This document shows positions 49,627 to 57,764 of a stretch of 64,000 bases of DNA, in pieces (position 1 is the first letter of the stretch; each line of letters opens with the position of its first letter). The notes beneath the pieces are model-generated. The model was not told the origin of the DNA and did no database searches. It saw only the letters and a program-made list of their open reading frames with translations. A program made the position numbers and the translations under genes. Source of the stretch: Luteipulveratus mongoliensis (lineage in GTDB: Bacteria; Actinomycetota; Actinomycetes; Actinomycetales; Dermatophilaceae); NCBI RefSeq assembly GCF_001190945.1, contig NZ_CP011112.1, positions 1,922,001-1,986,000 on the forward strand, written 5' to 3'.

Positions 49627-50706
49627 TCACGAGTCGATCCTCCGAAGCTCCCGCTCTGGGCGGTCGGATGAGTCTGGGAGCAAGGACAGCAGCCTAAGGG
49701 CTTCCGCGGCGTTGGTTGTGCTGGTCAATGTGGCCAAAGCAACCGCTTCCGCCAGAGATTCATCATCGATCGGAAAGCCGTTGCCTTTCCAGGTGGCGCG
49801 CCAGTGCCGTTCTTCGTGTCCAAGTATCGCATCGAACATTGCTTCACGGGTAGAAGGTATTCGCGTCCCGCGCGCGCTTAAGAATGCTGCCATCAGTACT
49901 GTCAAGGGCTGAGCATACAGCCGGTCGTCGAGATCTGGATCTGGTACTTCTGTGGAACTGCCTTCTTGGCAAAGGCTGAAGGCTGCCACGGCTTCGGAGA
50001 AGAGCGCGGCCTTCTCGGACGGAGTGAGGGGAGTGGTGTCAAGCACGGTCTCCGTTGCTGTGTCTATGACGATGTCTGCCGCTTCGTCATCGGCGCGAAC
50101 GGCATCGACCCACGCCGAAGCCTGTGACCTGAGAGATGGTCGTAAAGGCGCCGGTCGACGGACCAGTAGGAGTACGCGTGCTGGGGTATGTGTGACGGCG
50201 GTATCGTGAAGTGCGGGTAGTAGTCGTCGCAACTGCTCCGGACGATTCTCGGCGTAGTCGATAACGATGAGTCGGGGAGCGGGCAAAGCGGCCAAGCCGT
50301 CAAGTTGGCTGGGAGCGACATCAGATGGCAGGAAGCCGGCGAGCCATGCTGTGGCGTCCGTCGGTGGAGTCAACTCGTTCAAAGTGATACACAGTTCGGT
50401 GGCTAACCGAGTTTTTCCGGTTCCTCCTGCCCCTCCGAGAATGCGAATGGCGAACGGGTCATTTGTGGTTGCCCATCTCTGGAGATCATCGATAACTCCG
50501 GATCGATTCACAAAAGGAACCGGCGTGGATCGTGGCCGCAAGAGCCGCGCGACGCTTGCTGTTGGCGGCAAGTGGGGTCGTTGGGGTCGGTCCAGTAGGG
50601 TGATTTGGTCGCCGCCAACGATCGACACCACGGAGTTGACCGCTTGAACAATATGATGTCCGTGAGCGTGTAACAGAATGCGCTCGTCGTTCGACGTCTG
50701 AGACAT
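49627..50706 (-). CDS. NTPase domain of NLR-like protein (N-terminal part of the broken gene)
   Basis: This 359-residue part carries a P-loop NTPase of STAND type: Walker A ILGGAGGTGKTRL near residue 95 and Walker B RLIVIDYAEN near residue 149, with the helical LLLVRRPAPLRP after it. Residues 16-35 hold the motif GHHIVQAVNSVVSIVGGDQ, shared with the upstream small protein. The start is the ATG at 50706; a GTG three codons before it (50715) is an alternative, 4 bases after the upstream gene's stop. It ends at the in-frame TGA. Confidence 0.8.
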   Translation of the reverse strand: MSQTSNDERILLHAHGHHIVQAVNSVVSIVGGDQITLLDRPQRPHLPPTASVARLLRPRSTPVPFVNRSGVIDDLQRWATTNDPFAIRILGGAGGTGKTRLATELCITLNELTPPTDATAWLAGFLPSDVAPSQLDGLAALPAPRLIVIDYAENRPEQLRRLLPALHDTAVTHTPARVLLLVRRPAPLRPSLRSQASAWVDAVRADDEAADIVIDTATETVLDTTPLTPSEKAALFSEAVAAFSLCQEGSSTEVPDPDLDDRLYAQPLTVLMAAFLSARGTRIPSTREAMFDAILGHEERHWRATWKGNGFPIDDESLAEAVALATLTSTTNAAEALRLLSLLPDSSDRPERELRRIDS

Positions 50707-50718
50707 GGCGCACACCGG

Positions 50719-51108
50719 CTATGAGTTATTCTGCTCGCGGTCCCAGTTTACATTCACGGTCGAGTTCGTCGCCTGGACGATATGATTGCCGATCGCGCTT
50801 TGATAGGTCTGCGGGGCTTCCTTCTCCACGCGTCCGATGAGTTCGTGCAACTCTGCCATGCTGTCCTGGTCAACAATCTCGGCGTCGATAATGTCCGCGA
50901 GTCGGGCGATGGCAGAGGGGCTGTCTGGCGCCTCTGCCACGAGATCAAGTTCCTTGCTCGAGCTCAACTTTTGGCGCAACCAGTGCACGATCTTGCCCCC
51001 GAGGCCGGCTGCGCCGTCCACGGCGCTTTCGGCAGCGCGATCAAGGGACTTCTCCGCCATCTTCGCTACCACTGCTGCTGTGATTACGCCCAACGTCAGC
51101 GGATCCAT
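50719..51108 (-). CDS. Small helical effector-like protein (Bell-type) with C-terminal amyloid-like motif
   Basis: This 129-residue protein starts at the ATG at 51108 behind a GGGAGGT site. The N-terminal 100 residues are predicted helical, beginning MDPLTLGVITAAVVAKMAEK, which resembles the Bell and HeLo-like domains of cell-death effectors. The last residues, GNHIVQATNSTVNVNWDREQ (107-126), echo the N-terminus of the neighbouring NTPase. The gene lies 12 bases upstream of it in the same direction. In known systems such a protein is the pore-forming effector seeded by the NLR. This role is inferred. Confidence 0.72.
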   Translation of the reverse strand: MDPLTLGVITAAVVAKMAEKSLDRAAESAVDGAAGLGGKIVHWLRQKLSSSKELDLVAEAPDSPSAIARLADIIDAEIVDQDSMAELHELIGRVEKEAPQTYQSAIGNHIVQATNSTVNVNWDREQNNS

Positions 51109-51253
51109 TCTGACCTCCCCAGTTTGGTCGGCGCGATACGAGAGCCGACGACAGTTAAGCCTAGATCTGATAACGCGGCTTGGGGGACGAGTCAGACTAT
51201 TGGGCGTCTGGCTGGGGCGACGACGGAGTATGGTGCTGTCCCTCCCCGGGGCG

Positions 51254-54200
51254 TCACTGGAAATCGCGGGACGTGGTCTGGACGTGGATGGCGAGGTGCT
51301 CGATGCGGTCGGCCAGCAGGTTGACCACACCTTCGGGGGAGCGCTCGACGATGCCGCGGATCACCATGGCTGAGGACGTGCGCGCGATTCGGCGGTAACG
51401 ATGCCAAACCCCTTTGGTCACAATGACATTGAGGATGCCGGTCTCGTCCTCAAGGTTCACGAACGTCACGCCGCCCGCCGTCGCCGGCCGTTGCCGGTGC
51501 GTCACCACGCCACCCACTTCGAACCGCCTGCCCGACTCCACGGTCATGACCTCTTTGATGCTCAGCGCACCACGCACGCGCATCTGCGTGCGGCAATGAT
51601 TCATGGGGTGGTCGGCTGGGCTGATCCCGGTGGCCTGCAGGTCATGGACCAGCATCTCGCCCGGCGTCATCAGCGGCAGCAGCGGCGGCTGGTAGGCGAC
51701 CGGCACCTCCAGCTGACCGGGCCTGGATGCTGCCGCCTCACCCGCCTGCCACAACGCTCCACGCCGCGATCCCGCCAGGTCATCCAGAGCGCCGGCCAGC
51801 GAAAGTGCTTCCAGCTGCTCGGTATCCAGGTCAGCGCGCCGTGCCAGGTCGGCCAGGTCGAGGAAGTCTCCGCCGTCCTCCCGGGCGGCGACGATGCGCT
51901 TGGCGACGGCGTCGCCCAGCTGACTGATGTCTGCCAGACCCAGGCGAACGGCGTACTGGTCGTCGCGTCGATGCGCCGCCGAGTCGTCGGGCGTGCTCGG
52001 GTCGAACTTGCCCGCCTCACCATCGGGATGGTCCAGCAGACAGGACTCCAGTCCGCCTGGTGCATCAGTGGATTCGGGGGTGAGTGGTTCGAGGTCAGCC
52101 TGGACACTGGAGAGCATGAGGTCGGGCGAGCGTACGACGACGCCGTGCCTCCGTGCGTCACCCACCAAGGTCTGACCCGAGTAGAATCCCATCGGCTGTG
52201 ACCGCAGCAGAGCGGCGAGGAACGCAGCGGGGTAGTGGAGCTTGAGCCACGAGCTGGCGTAGACCAGCACGGCAAAACTGAGGGCGTGCGACTCGGCGAA
52301 GCCGAAGTTGGCGAAGGCCTCGATCCGGTTGTAGATCTCGTCGGCAAGCTGTCCCTCGATGCCGTTGGAGGCCATTCCGGCGAACAGCTTGTCGCGAAGT
52401 GCGCCGATCTTCTCGATGCCGCGTTTCGAACCCATCGCTCGACGCAGGAGGTCGGCGTCGGCCGGTGTGCAGTTGCCCACCGTGGTGGCCATCTGCATCA
52501 GCTGCTCCTGGAAGAGCGGGACGCCCTTGGTGCGTTCGAGGACCGGCTCGAGCATCGGGTGCGGGTAGGTGATGTCCTCTTTCCCGGTCGCACGCCGAAT
52601 GTAGGGGTGCACCGCGCCGCCCTGGATCGGCCCAGGCCGGATGAGTGCGATCTCGATGGCCAGGTCGTAGTAGCAACGCGGTTGCAGCCGGGGGAGAGTG
52701 CCCATCTGCGCCCGGCTCTCGACCTGGAAGACACCGATCGAGTCAGCTCGGCAGAGCATGTCGTAGACCCCGGGCTCGGCCTTGGGGATCTCCTCGATGC
52801 GCCACTTCTCGCCCAGGTGCCGAGCGACCATGTCGAAGGTGTGCTGCAGGGCCTCCAGCATGCCGAGGCCGAGCAGGTCGAACTTCACCAGTCCCATCCA
52901 CGCGCAGTCGTCCTTGTCCCACTGCAGGACGGTGCGGTCCTCCATCCGGGCGTGCTCGATCGGGCAGACCTCGCCGACCGGCTGCTCGGTGAGCACCATG
53001 CCGCCGGAGTGGATGCCGAGGTGCCGTGGGAAGCCCAGGACCTGGGTGGCGAGTCCGATGACCTGGTCGGGGATCTCGTGGTCCTGGCTCTCGATGTCGG
53101 CGCCCCAGCGCTCGACCTGCTTGGTGTACGCATCCTGCTGCCCCTGGCTGTGACCGAGCGCCTTGGCCATGTCGCGCACAGCGTTCTTGGGGCGATAGGT
53201 CACGACGTTGGCGACCTGGGCGGCATTGCGTCGGCCGTAGGTGCGGTAGACGTACTGGATGACCTCCTCGCGGCGGCCGGAGTTGAAGTCGACATCGATG
53301 TCTGGCGCCTCGGTGCGCAGCTCGGACAGGAAGCGTTCGAACGGCAGGTTGTACGCGATCGCGTCGATCACGGTGATGTCCAGGACGTAGCAGACGACTG
53401 AGGCGGCCGCGGATCCCCTTCCCTGGTAAAGGATTCCGTTCTGCCTCGCGAACATGGCGATGTCGTGAACGATGAGGAAGTAGCCGGGGAAGTCATTGTC
53501 CTCGATGACTTTGAGCTCTTGCTCGATCCGCTCCCAGGCGACTGCAGACCCTGCCGCGGCTCGTGGGTAGTGCTGCTCTCCTCGACTCTCGACCAGCTCA
53601 CGGAGGTAGCTCATTGGGGTGTGACCGCGAGGTACTTCGAGCTTGGGGAGCCGCGGCGAGGCGGAGCGCAGCGAGAAGCCGCAGTCCCTCGCGATGTCGA
53701 CGGTCAGCTCGACGGCACCTGGGAAGCGAGCGAACCGCCGTGCCATCTCGGCACCACTGCGCACATGTGCCATGGGTGTCGACGGCAGCCAGCCGTCCAG
53801 CTCTTCGAGGCTACGTCGAGCGCGAACCGCGGAAACCACTGTGGCCAACGGGAATCCGTCGGGCGTTGCGTAGTGCACGGCGTTGGTGGCGACCACGGGC
53901 ACACCGGCGACCTGGGCGACCTCGGCCAGCTGGTCATTGCGCGTGCTGTCCCAGGGGTCCCCGTGGTCGGTCAGCTCGACCAGCACGTTGTCGCGGCCGA
54001 ACAGGTCTTTGAGGCGCTCGACCTCACGGACCGCTGCATCGTGCCCACCTGAGGCGAGCGCCCGGCGTACGGCACCTTTGCGGCAGCCGGTGAGGACCGT
54101 CCAGTGGCCGCTCGCCTCATCGGACAGGGCGCCCAGATCGTAGACAGGGCGGCCCTTTTCGGCGCCTTCGGCCAGATGTGCCTCGGTCAGCGCACGCGCC

Positions 54201-54673
54201 AGCCGACGGTAGCCTTCCTGCCTGCGGGCGATCACGACCAGGTGGGTGCCCTCGGGGTCGGCGATGCCGTTCTGCGGACCGGTGAGACCCAGCGAGAGCT
54301 CGGCGCCGTAGCAGGTGTCGATCTCGCCGTACGCCTCCGCCGCCTCGGCGAAGCGCACCACTCCGTAGAGCCCGTCGTGGTCGGTCAGCGCGATGCCGCT
54401 CAGCCGCTGGCGGACGGCCTCGGTCATCAGGTCCTCGGGGGAGGACGCACCGTCGAGGAAGCTGTAGTGGGAGTGAGCGTGCAGCTCGGCGTAGGGCACG
54501 GCCGGTCCGTCGAGATCGCCAGTGTCCTTGGCGCGGAACGGCATTCGCTTGCGTGACCACCCGGGACCGTCGCCACCGTCGGCAGGGTACGCCGACCAGC
54601 TGGCCGGACGTACGCCGTCGGAGAGCGCCCGCTCCAGCTGCGACCACGGGATCGGCGGGTTATCCCATCCCAT
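51254..54673 (-). CDS. dnaE2: Error-prone DNA polymerase III alpha subunit DnaE2
   Basis: DnaE2 is the mutagenic C-family polymerase of the ImuA'-ImuB-DnaE2 mutasome. The 1139-residue protein has an N-terminal PHP domain (YAELHAHSHYSFLDGAS), the polymerase motif APDIDVDFNSGRREEVI with catalytic aspartates, and a C-terminal OB-fold region (TFVNLEDETGILNVIV). Length matches DnaE2 rather than the longer replicative DnaE1. It is 77 bases after imuB in the same direction, so it probably shares the SOS promoter upstream of imuA'. Confidence 0.95.
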   Translation of the reverse strand: MGWDNPPIPWSQLERALSDGVRPASWSAYPADGGDGPGWSRKRMPFRAKDTGDLDGPAVPYAELHAHSHYSFLDGASSPEDLMTEAVRQRLSGIALTDHDGLYGVVRFAEAAEAYGEIDTCYGAELSLGLTGPQNGIADPEGTHLVVIARRQEGYRRLARALTEAHLAEGAEKGRPVYDLGALSDEASGHWTVLTGCRKGAVRRALASGGHDAAVREVERLKDLFGRDNVLVELTDHGDPWDSTRNDQLAEVAQVAGVPVVATNAVHYATPDGFPLATVVSAVRARRSLEELDGWLPSTPMAHVRSGAEMARRFARFPGAVELTVDIARDCGFSLRSASPRLPKLEVPRGHTPMSYLRELVESRGEQHYPRAAAGSAVAWERIEQELKVIEDNDFPGYFLIVHDIAMFARQNGILYQGRGSAAASVVCYVLDITVIDAIAYNLPFERFLSELRTEAPDIDVDFNSGRREEVIQYVYRTYGRRNAAQVANVVTYRPKNAVRDMAKALGHSQGQQDAYTKQVERWGADIESQDHEIPDQVIGLATQVLGFPRHLGIHSGGMVLTEQPVGEVCPIEHARMEDRTVLQWDKDDCAWMGLVKFDLLGLGMLEALQHTFDMVARHLGEKWRIEEIPKAEPGVYDMLCRADSIGVFQVESRAQMGTLPRLQPRCYYDLAIEIALIRPGPIQGGAVHPYIRRATGKEDITYPHPMLEPVLERTKGVPLFQEQLMQMATTVGNCTPADADLLRRAMGSKRGIEKIGALRDKLFAGMASNGIEGQLADEIYNRIEAFANFGFAESHALSFAVLVYASSWLKLHYPAAFLAALLRSQPMGFYSGQTLVGDARRHGVVVRSPDLMLSSVQADLEPLTPESTDAPGGLESCLLDHPDGEAGKFDPSTPDDSAAHRRDDQYAVRLGLADISQLGDAVAKRIVAAREDGGDFLDLADLARRADLDTEQLEALSLAGALDDLAGSRRGALWQAGEAAASRPGQLEVPVAYQPPLLPLMTPGEMLVHDLQATGISPADHPMNHCRTQMRVRGALSIKEVMTVESGRRFEVGGVVTHRQRPATAGGVTFVNLEDETGILNVIVTKGVWHRYRRIARTSSAMVIRGIVERSPEGVVNLLADRIEHLAIHVQTTSRDFQ

Positions 54674-54750
54674 GGCTACTCACCCACCGGCGAAAGTTGG
54701 TGGTGGGTACAGGTATGCGTGTGCGGCTGGCCAACTTTTGCCGGAGGGTC

Positions 54751-56352
54751 CTAGTCATATCTGGCCTCGGCCCACCATTGGGTGCCGTCGGTGAGCAGCA
54801 GCCATGCCTGCGACCGGTCGTCGACCACCTGGAACCGATCGAAGCGGTGATGAGCGCGCCACCAGCGTTGTCGCACCGGCCACGGCCCGGCCCACCCGGT
54901 GACCCGATGTCCCTCGGACGCCTGCCCCGACGAGAGCCAGCCCAGGGGAGCCGAGACCTCGCCACGCTGGTCGATGCGGATCGGCGTGCGGTCGGCGGCG
55001 AGCACCAGCACCGGCCGTGCCTGCGCGAACACTGTCGCGGGTGCCGGCCCCGGCAGCCCACCCGGCCATGGCTGATCGACGCGACGCTCCCACGCATCTG
55101 GCAGCGCATCGCCCCAAGGGCGCAGGACGCGGCGCTCGTGGAGCAGCCGTCCGCCGCTGATCGTGGAGACCAGCACGCCGTGGTAGCCGAGCTGGTGCTG
55201 CAGTCCGGTCAGCGTCTGGACGACGTGCTCATCGGGTCGTTCGCCCCACAGCCCCTGCGCGTGGTGTGCCATGTCATCGACGGACTCGGGCGCGATCTCG
55301 ATCGTGATGACCGCGCGGCTCAGGAAAGGGTCGTCATCGCCGGTGCTGGTCGTCGCGACATCCTCCAGCTGCCAGCGCACCCGGTCGGCGATCTCGGCCG
55401 CGGTGAAGTGCCACGGGTGACGCCAGCTGCGCTGATCGGCCGGACCGGACTCGGTGTGGATGGACAGACGAATCTCGTTGCACACCAACGACGCTGACGT
55501 CAGCCTGGCAACCAGGTCGTCGATGTGCGGCTCACACTCGGCGATGATGTGCTCGACCTGCTCTGAAGCCGGCTCGAACGCAACCCGGACAGAGAGATCG
55601 CGAGGGACGTCGCGCGGGTTGAGCACGGGAGCGTCCTCACCCGAGGCGAGCTGGTGAGCTCGCCACCCGCCCTCACCGAGGCGAGCGTGGACGTCGGCGC
55701 GAGGGATGGCGGTCAGATCGCCGAGCGTGCGAATCCCCATACGCCGCAACAGGTTGGTCATGCGTTTGTCGCCGGTCTGAGCCTCGACCGCAGTGACCGG
55801 AAGATGAGCGAGGAACTCCGCTGACGTGCCCTCCGGAATGCTGACGAAAGCAGACTCGGCCGTGGTCGTGAACGCTGCCTGCTCAGCCGCGAACAGCCCG
55901 TCGGCGACGGCGACGCGGACGTCGGGACCGGCGTACGGCCTGAGTCGGGTGAGCAGGGTCATGGCGGCTGCCCGGTCGCCGCCGTAGAAGCGGCTGGCCC
56001 CCTTGGCTCGGACAGCAGCCAGTCCTGCCCGCACCAGATGAACCCCCGGGACGGTCTCCTCGATGGCGCGCATGATCGGCTCGAAGACCTGCAGCTCAAG
56101 AGCCGGGTCATGTGGAAGCACCGTCATGTCCGGGCACCGATGCTGGGCCTGGCGGACACGTAGCCCCGGCGTGACGCCTTCGGCCTGCGCCGTCGCAGAG
56201 CAGGCGACGACGACGCCTTTGTCGACGAGCGCGAGCTGGTCGTCGGGGTTGATGCCCTGGCTGCGCTGCACGGCCACGACCGACCAGTCAGGGCACCAGA
56301 CCAGCAGCACCCGCAGCGGCCTGGTGACGACAGGAGCCAGGGCCGGCGTCAT
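54751..56352 (-). CDS. imuB: Y-family polymerase homologue ImuB
   Basis: ImuB is the hub protein that links the mutasome to the beta clamp; it is Y-family in fold but catalytically inactive. The 533-residue protein begins with RVLLVWCPDWSVVAVQ, which lacks the acidic catalytic pair of active DinB proteins. The helix-hairpin-helix region is LLRRMGIRTLGDLTAIP. The ATG at 56352 overlaps the imuA' stop by four bases, so the longer frame upstream is not used. Confidence 0.92.
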   Translation of the reverse strand: MTPALAPVVTRPLRVLLVWCPDWSVVAVQRSQGINPDDQLALVDKGVVVACSATAQAEGVTPGLRVRQAQHRCPDMTVLPHDPALELQVFEPIMRAIEETVPGVHLVRAGLAAVRAKGASRFYGGDRAAAMTLLTRLRPYAGPDVRVAVADGLFAAEQAAFTTTAESAFVSIPEGTSAEFLAHLPVTAVEAQTGDKRMTNLLRRMGIRTLGDLTAIPRADVHARLGEGGWRAHQLASGEDAPVLNPRDVPRDLSVRVAFEPASEQVEHIIAECEPHIDDLVARLTSASLVCNEIRLSIHTESGPADQRSWRHPWHFTAAEIADRVRWQLEDVATTSTGDDDPFLSRAVITIEIAPESVDDMAHHAQGLWGERPDEHVVQTLTGLQHQLGYHGVLVSTISGGRLLHERRVLRPWGDALPDAWERRVDQPWPGGLPGPAPATVFAQARPVLVLAADRTPIRIDQRGEVSAPLGWLSSGQASEGHRVTGWAGPWPVRQRWWRAHHRFDRFQVVDDRSQAWLLLTDGTQWWAEARYD

Positions 56353-56957
56353 GGTGACTCCGGGACCATGATGCGTACGCTGCGCCGCCGGTGCCGCTCG
56401 ACCACGTCGAGCTGGAGGTGCTGGCGCACCAGGCATCCGTGGCCCTGGCCGAGCCCGTCCCACCCGACAGTGGTGGCGTGGATGGTGGCCGCCGGGTGCT
56501 CCCACGGCCCGGTCACGATGAGGGAGGACCGTCGCGTACGCAGTCGTGCGGTGAGGCGTTGGACGTCACCGGCCGTGATCCGGCCGGGCGGGCAGGCGAC
56601 CACCAGGTCGGCCACCTCGGCCAGCGCGGCGACGGCTGTCACCCACTGCTCGGGCGAAGGAGAGGGCACCAGCACCAGGTGGTCGAGGTCGACACCCCAG
56701 GCGGCTGCCGCCTCCACCCCGAGGTCGGGCAGCCCGACGATGCCGGACCAGGAGCCGCGCTGCGAGGACCCGGCGAGCAGCGCCAGCGCGACCGAGACCG
56801 ACCCGACGAGCGAGTAGACGGCACCCCGCCGCAGCCCGGCCGGAAAAGCCGGCGCCAGGCGAGGGTGCACCGGCAACGTGTCGGCGGCAGCCGTCGTACC
56901 GCGCTGCTGGAGCATCTCCTGCAGCTCGGCGACGGTGTCGGTGGCGGGCTGGGTCAC
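56349..56957 (-). CDS. imuA': ImuA'-type RecA-like protein of the mutasome
   Basis: This roughly 202-residue protein is a RecA-fold partner of ImuB. It has the core GLRRGAVYSLVGSVSVALAL and DLVVACPPGRITAGDVQRL. The GTG at 56957 is placed after GGAGGA; it may instead start slightly further in. It lies directly behind a perfect SOS box, so the whole imuA'-imuB-dnaE2 unit should be DNA-damage induced. Confidence 0.86.
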   Translation of the reverse strand: MTQPATDTVAELQEMLQQRGTTAAADTLPVHPRLAPAFPAGLRRGAVYSLVGSVSVALALLAGSSQRGSWSGIVGLPDLGVEAAAAWGVDLDHLVLVPSPSPEQWVTAVAALAEVADLVVACPPGRITAGDVQRLTARLRTRRSSLIVTGPWEHPAATIHATTVGWDGLGQGHGCLVRQHLQLDVVERHRRRSVRIMVPESP

Positions 56958-56967
56958 TCCTCCATGA

Positions 56968-56983
56968 TCGAACGCATGTTCGA
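56968..56983 (-). promoter_or_regulatory. SOS box (LexA site) of the mutasome
   Basis: TCGAAC-GCAT-GTTCGA is a perfect actinobacterial LexA palindrome, 11 bases upstream of the imuA' GTG. It should put the three-gene mutasome under LexA control. Confidence 0.92.
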
Positions 56984-57030
56984 TAAGGTCAAGGTGGGAG
57001 AGGTCATAGCGGACAGGTGCCGCTCGCGCG

Positions 57031-57687
57031 TCAGGCGACGCGCAGCACGCCACCCACCCCGGCGACGGCGGCCAGGGCGAAGTAGATCCCGGCAACCGCC
57101 ATCCGGCTGCGCCGTCCGTCTCGAGACGACTGATCCGTACGCCGGCTGCGGAACCGGTCGCCGGCCGCGGAGGCGGCGAGGGCGTACGTGATGTCGATCA
57201 GCAGGGCAATCACGAAGACGCCGGCGCCGAGTGCGACCAGCTGGCCGCGCAGCTCGGTGACACTCGCGCCCGGGCGGGTGAACTGGGGCAGGAACGCCAT
57301 GAAGAACAGCGCCACCTTGGGGTTGAACAGGTTGACCAGCACGCCCTCGCGGTAGGCCCGCCGCAGCGAGCTGGACGACGCCGCGACGCCGCCGGACCCG
57401 TGAGAGCGCAGCGTCCGGATCCCCAGCAGGACGAGGTAGCCCACGCCGAGGTAGGTGATCGCCGAGTACGCGACCGGCGATGCGGCAACGACCGCCACCA
57501 GCCCGAGAGCGGTCGCGAGCGCGTAGACGAACGTGCCGGTCTCGACGCCGAGCGCGCACAGCAGCCCGACTCGGCGGCCGTGCGCGACGGACTGGGTGCA
57601 GATGTAGAGGATGTTCGGCCCCGGCATCCCGACCAGCACGATCGTGGCGCCGACGAATGCGGCGAGATATCCCAGGTTCAGACTCAT
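57031..57687 (-). CDS. LysE family amino-acid exporter
   Basis: This 218-residue membrane protein has six hydrophobic segments and the LysE/RhtB signatures MPGPNILYICTQSVAHGRRVG and LVNLFNPKVALFFMAFLPQF. It starts at the ATG at 57687 with a GAGGGAG site. It probably exports amino acids or related metabolites; it is divergent from the MocR gene, whose product may regulate it. Confidence 0.92.
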   Translation of the reverse strand: MSLNLGYLAAFVGATIVLVGMPGPNILYICTQSVAHGRRVGLLCALGVETGTFVYALATALGLVAVVAASPVAYSAITYLGVGYLVLLGIRTLRSHGSGGVAASSSSLRRAYREGVLVNLFNPKVALFFMAFLPQFTRPGASVTELRGQLVALGAGVFVIALLIDITYALAASAAGDRFRSRRTDQSSRDGRRSRMAVAGIYFALAAVAGVGGVLRVA

Positions 57688-57703
57688 GACGACTCCCTCG
57701 ATT

Positions 57704-57742
57704 GGACTGCTTCCCCTAGCATGTGGTCTGGGGGAGCAGTCC
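57704..57742. promoter_or_regulatory. 13-base inverted repeat between LysE and MocR genes
   Basis: GGACTGCTTCCCC at 57704-57716 and GGGGGAGCAGTCC at 57730-57742 form a 13-base inverted repeat with one mismatch and 13 bases between. It covers most of the gap between the divergent starts. It is a strong candidate for the MocR operator. Confidence 0.75.
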
Positions 57743-57764
57743 ACCCGAGCCAATGGAGGTCGAA

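Larger units (their letters stand above)
47209..50706 (-). pseudogene. NLR-like STAND NTPase-TPR protein interrupted by one in-frame TGA
   Basis: One continuous frame of about 1,165 codons runs from the ATG at 50706 to the TGA at 47209, broken only by a TGA at 49627-49629 (codon 360). Reading on without that stop, the frame continues LCRIYPTEADTPQ, then PRWGQLEPDTLGEYLV, a block typical of NTPase-TPR proteins, and then the TPR half. The context RIDS-x-LCRIYP suggests the lost codon was TGG (Trp), one base away. The N-terminal third has an NTPase core, and the C-terminal half has 13 TPR repeats. Whether the gene is dead, split, or read through cannot be told from sequence. The region is visibly AT-richer than its neighbours. 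Confidence 0.75.
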
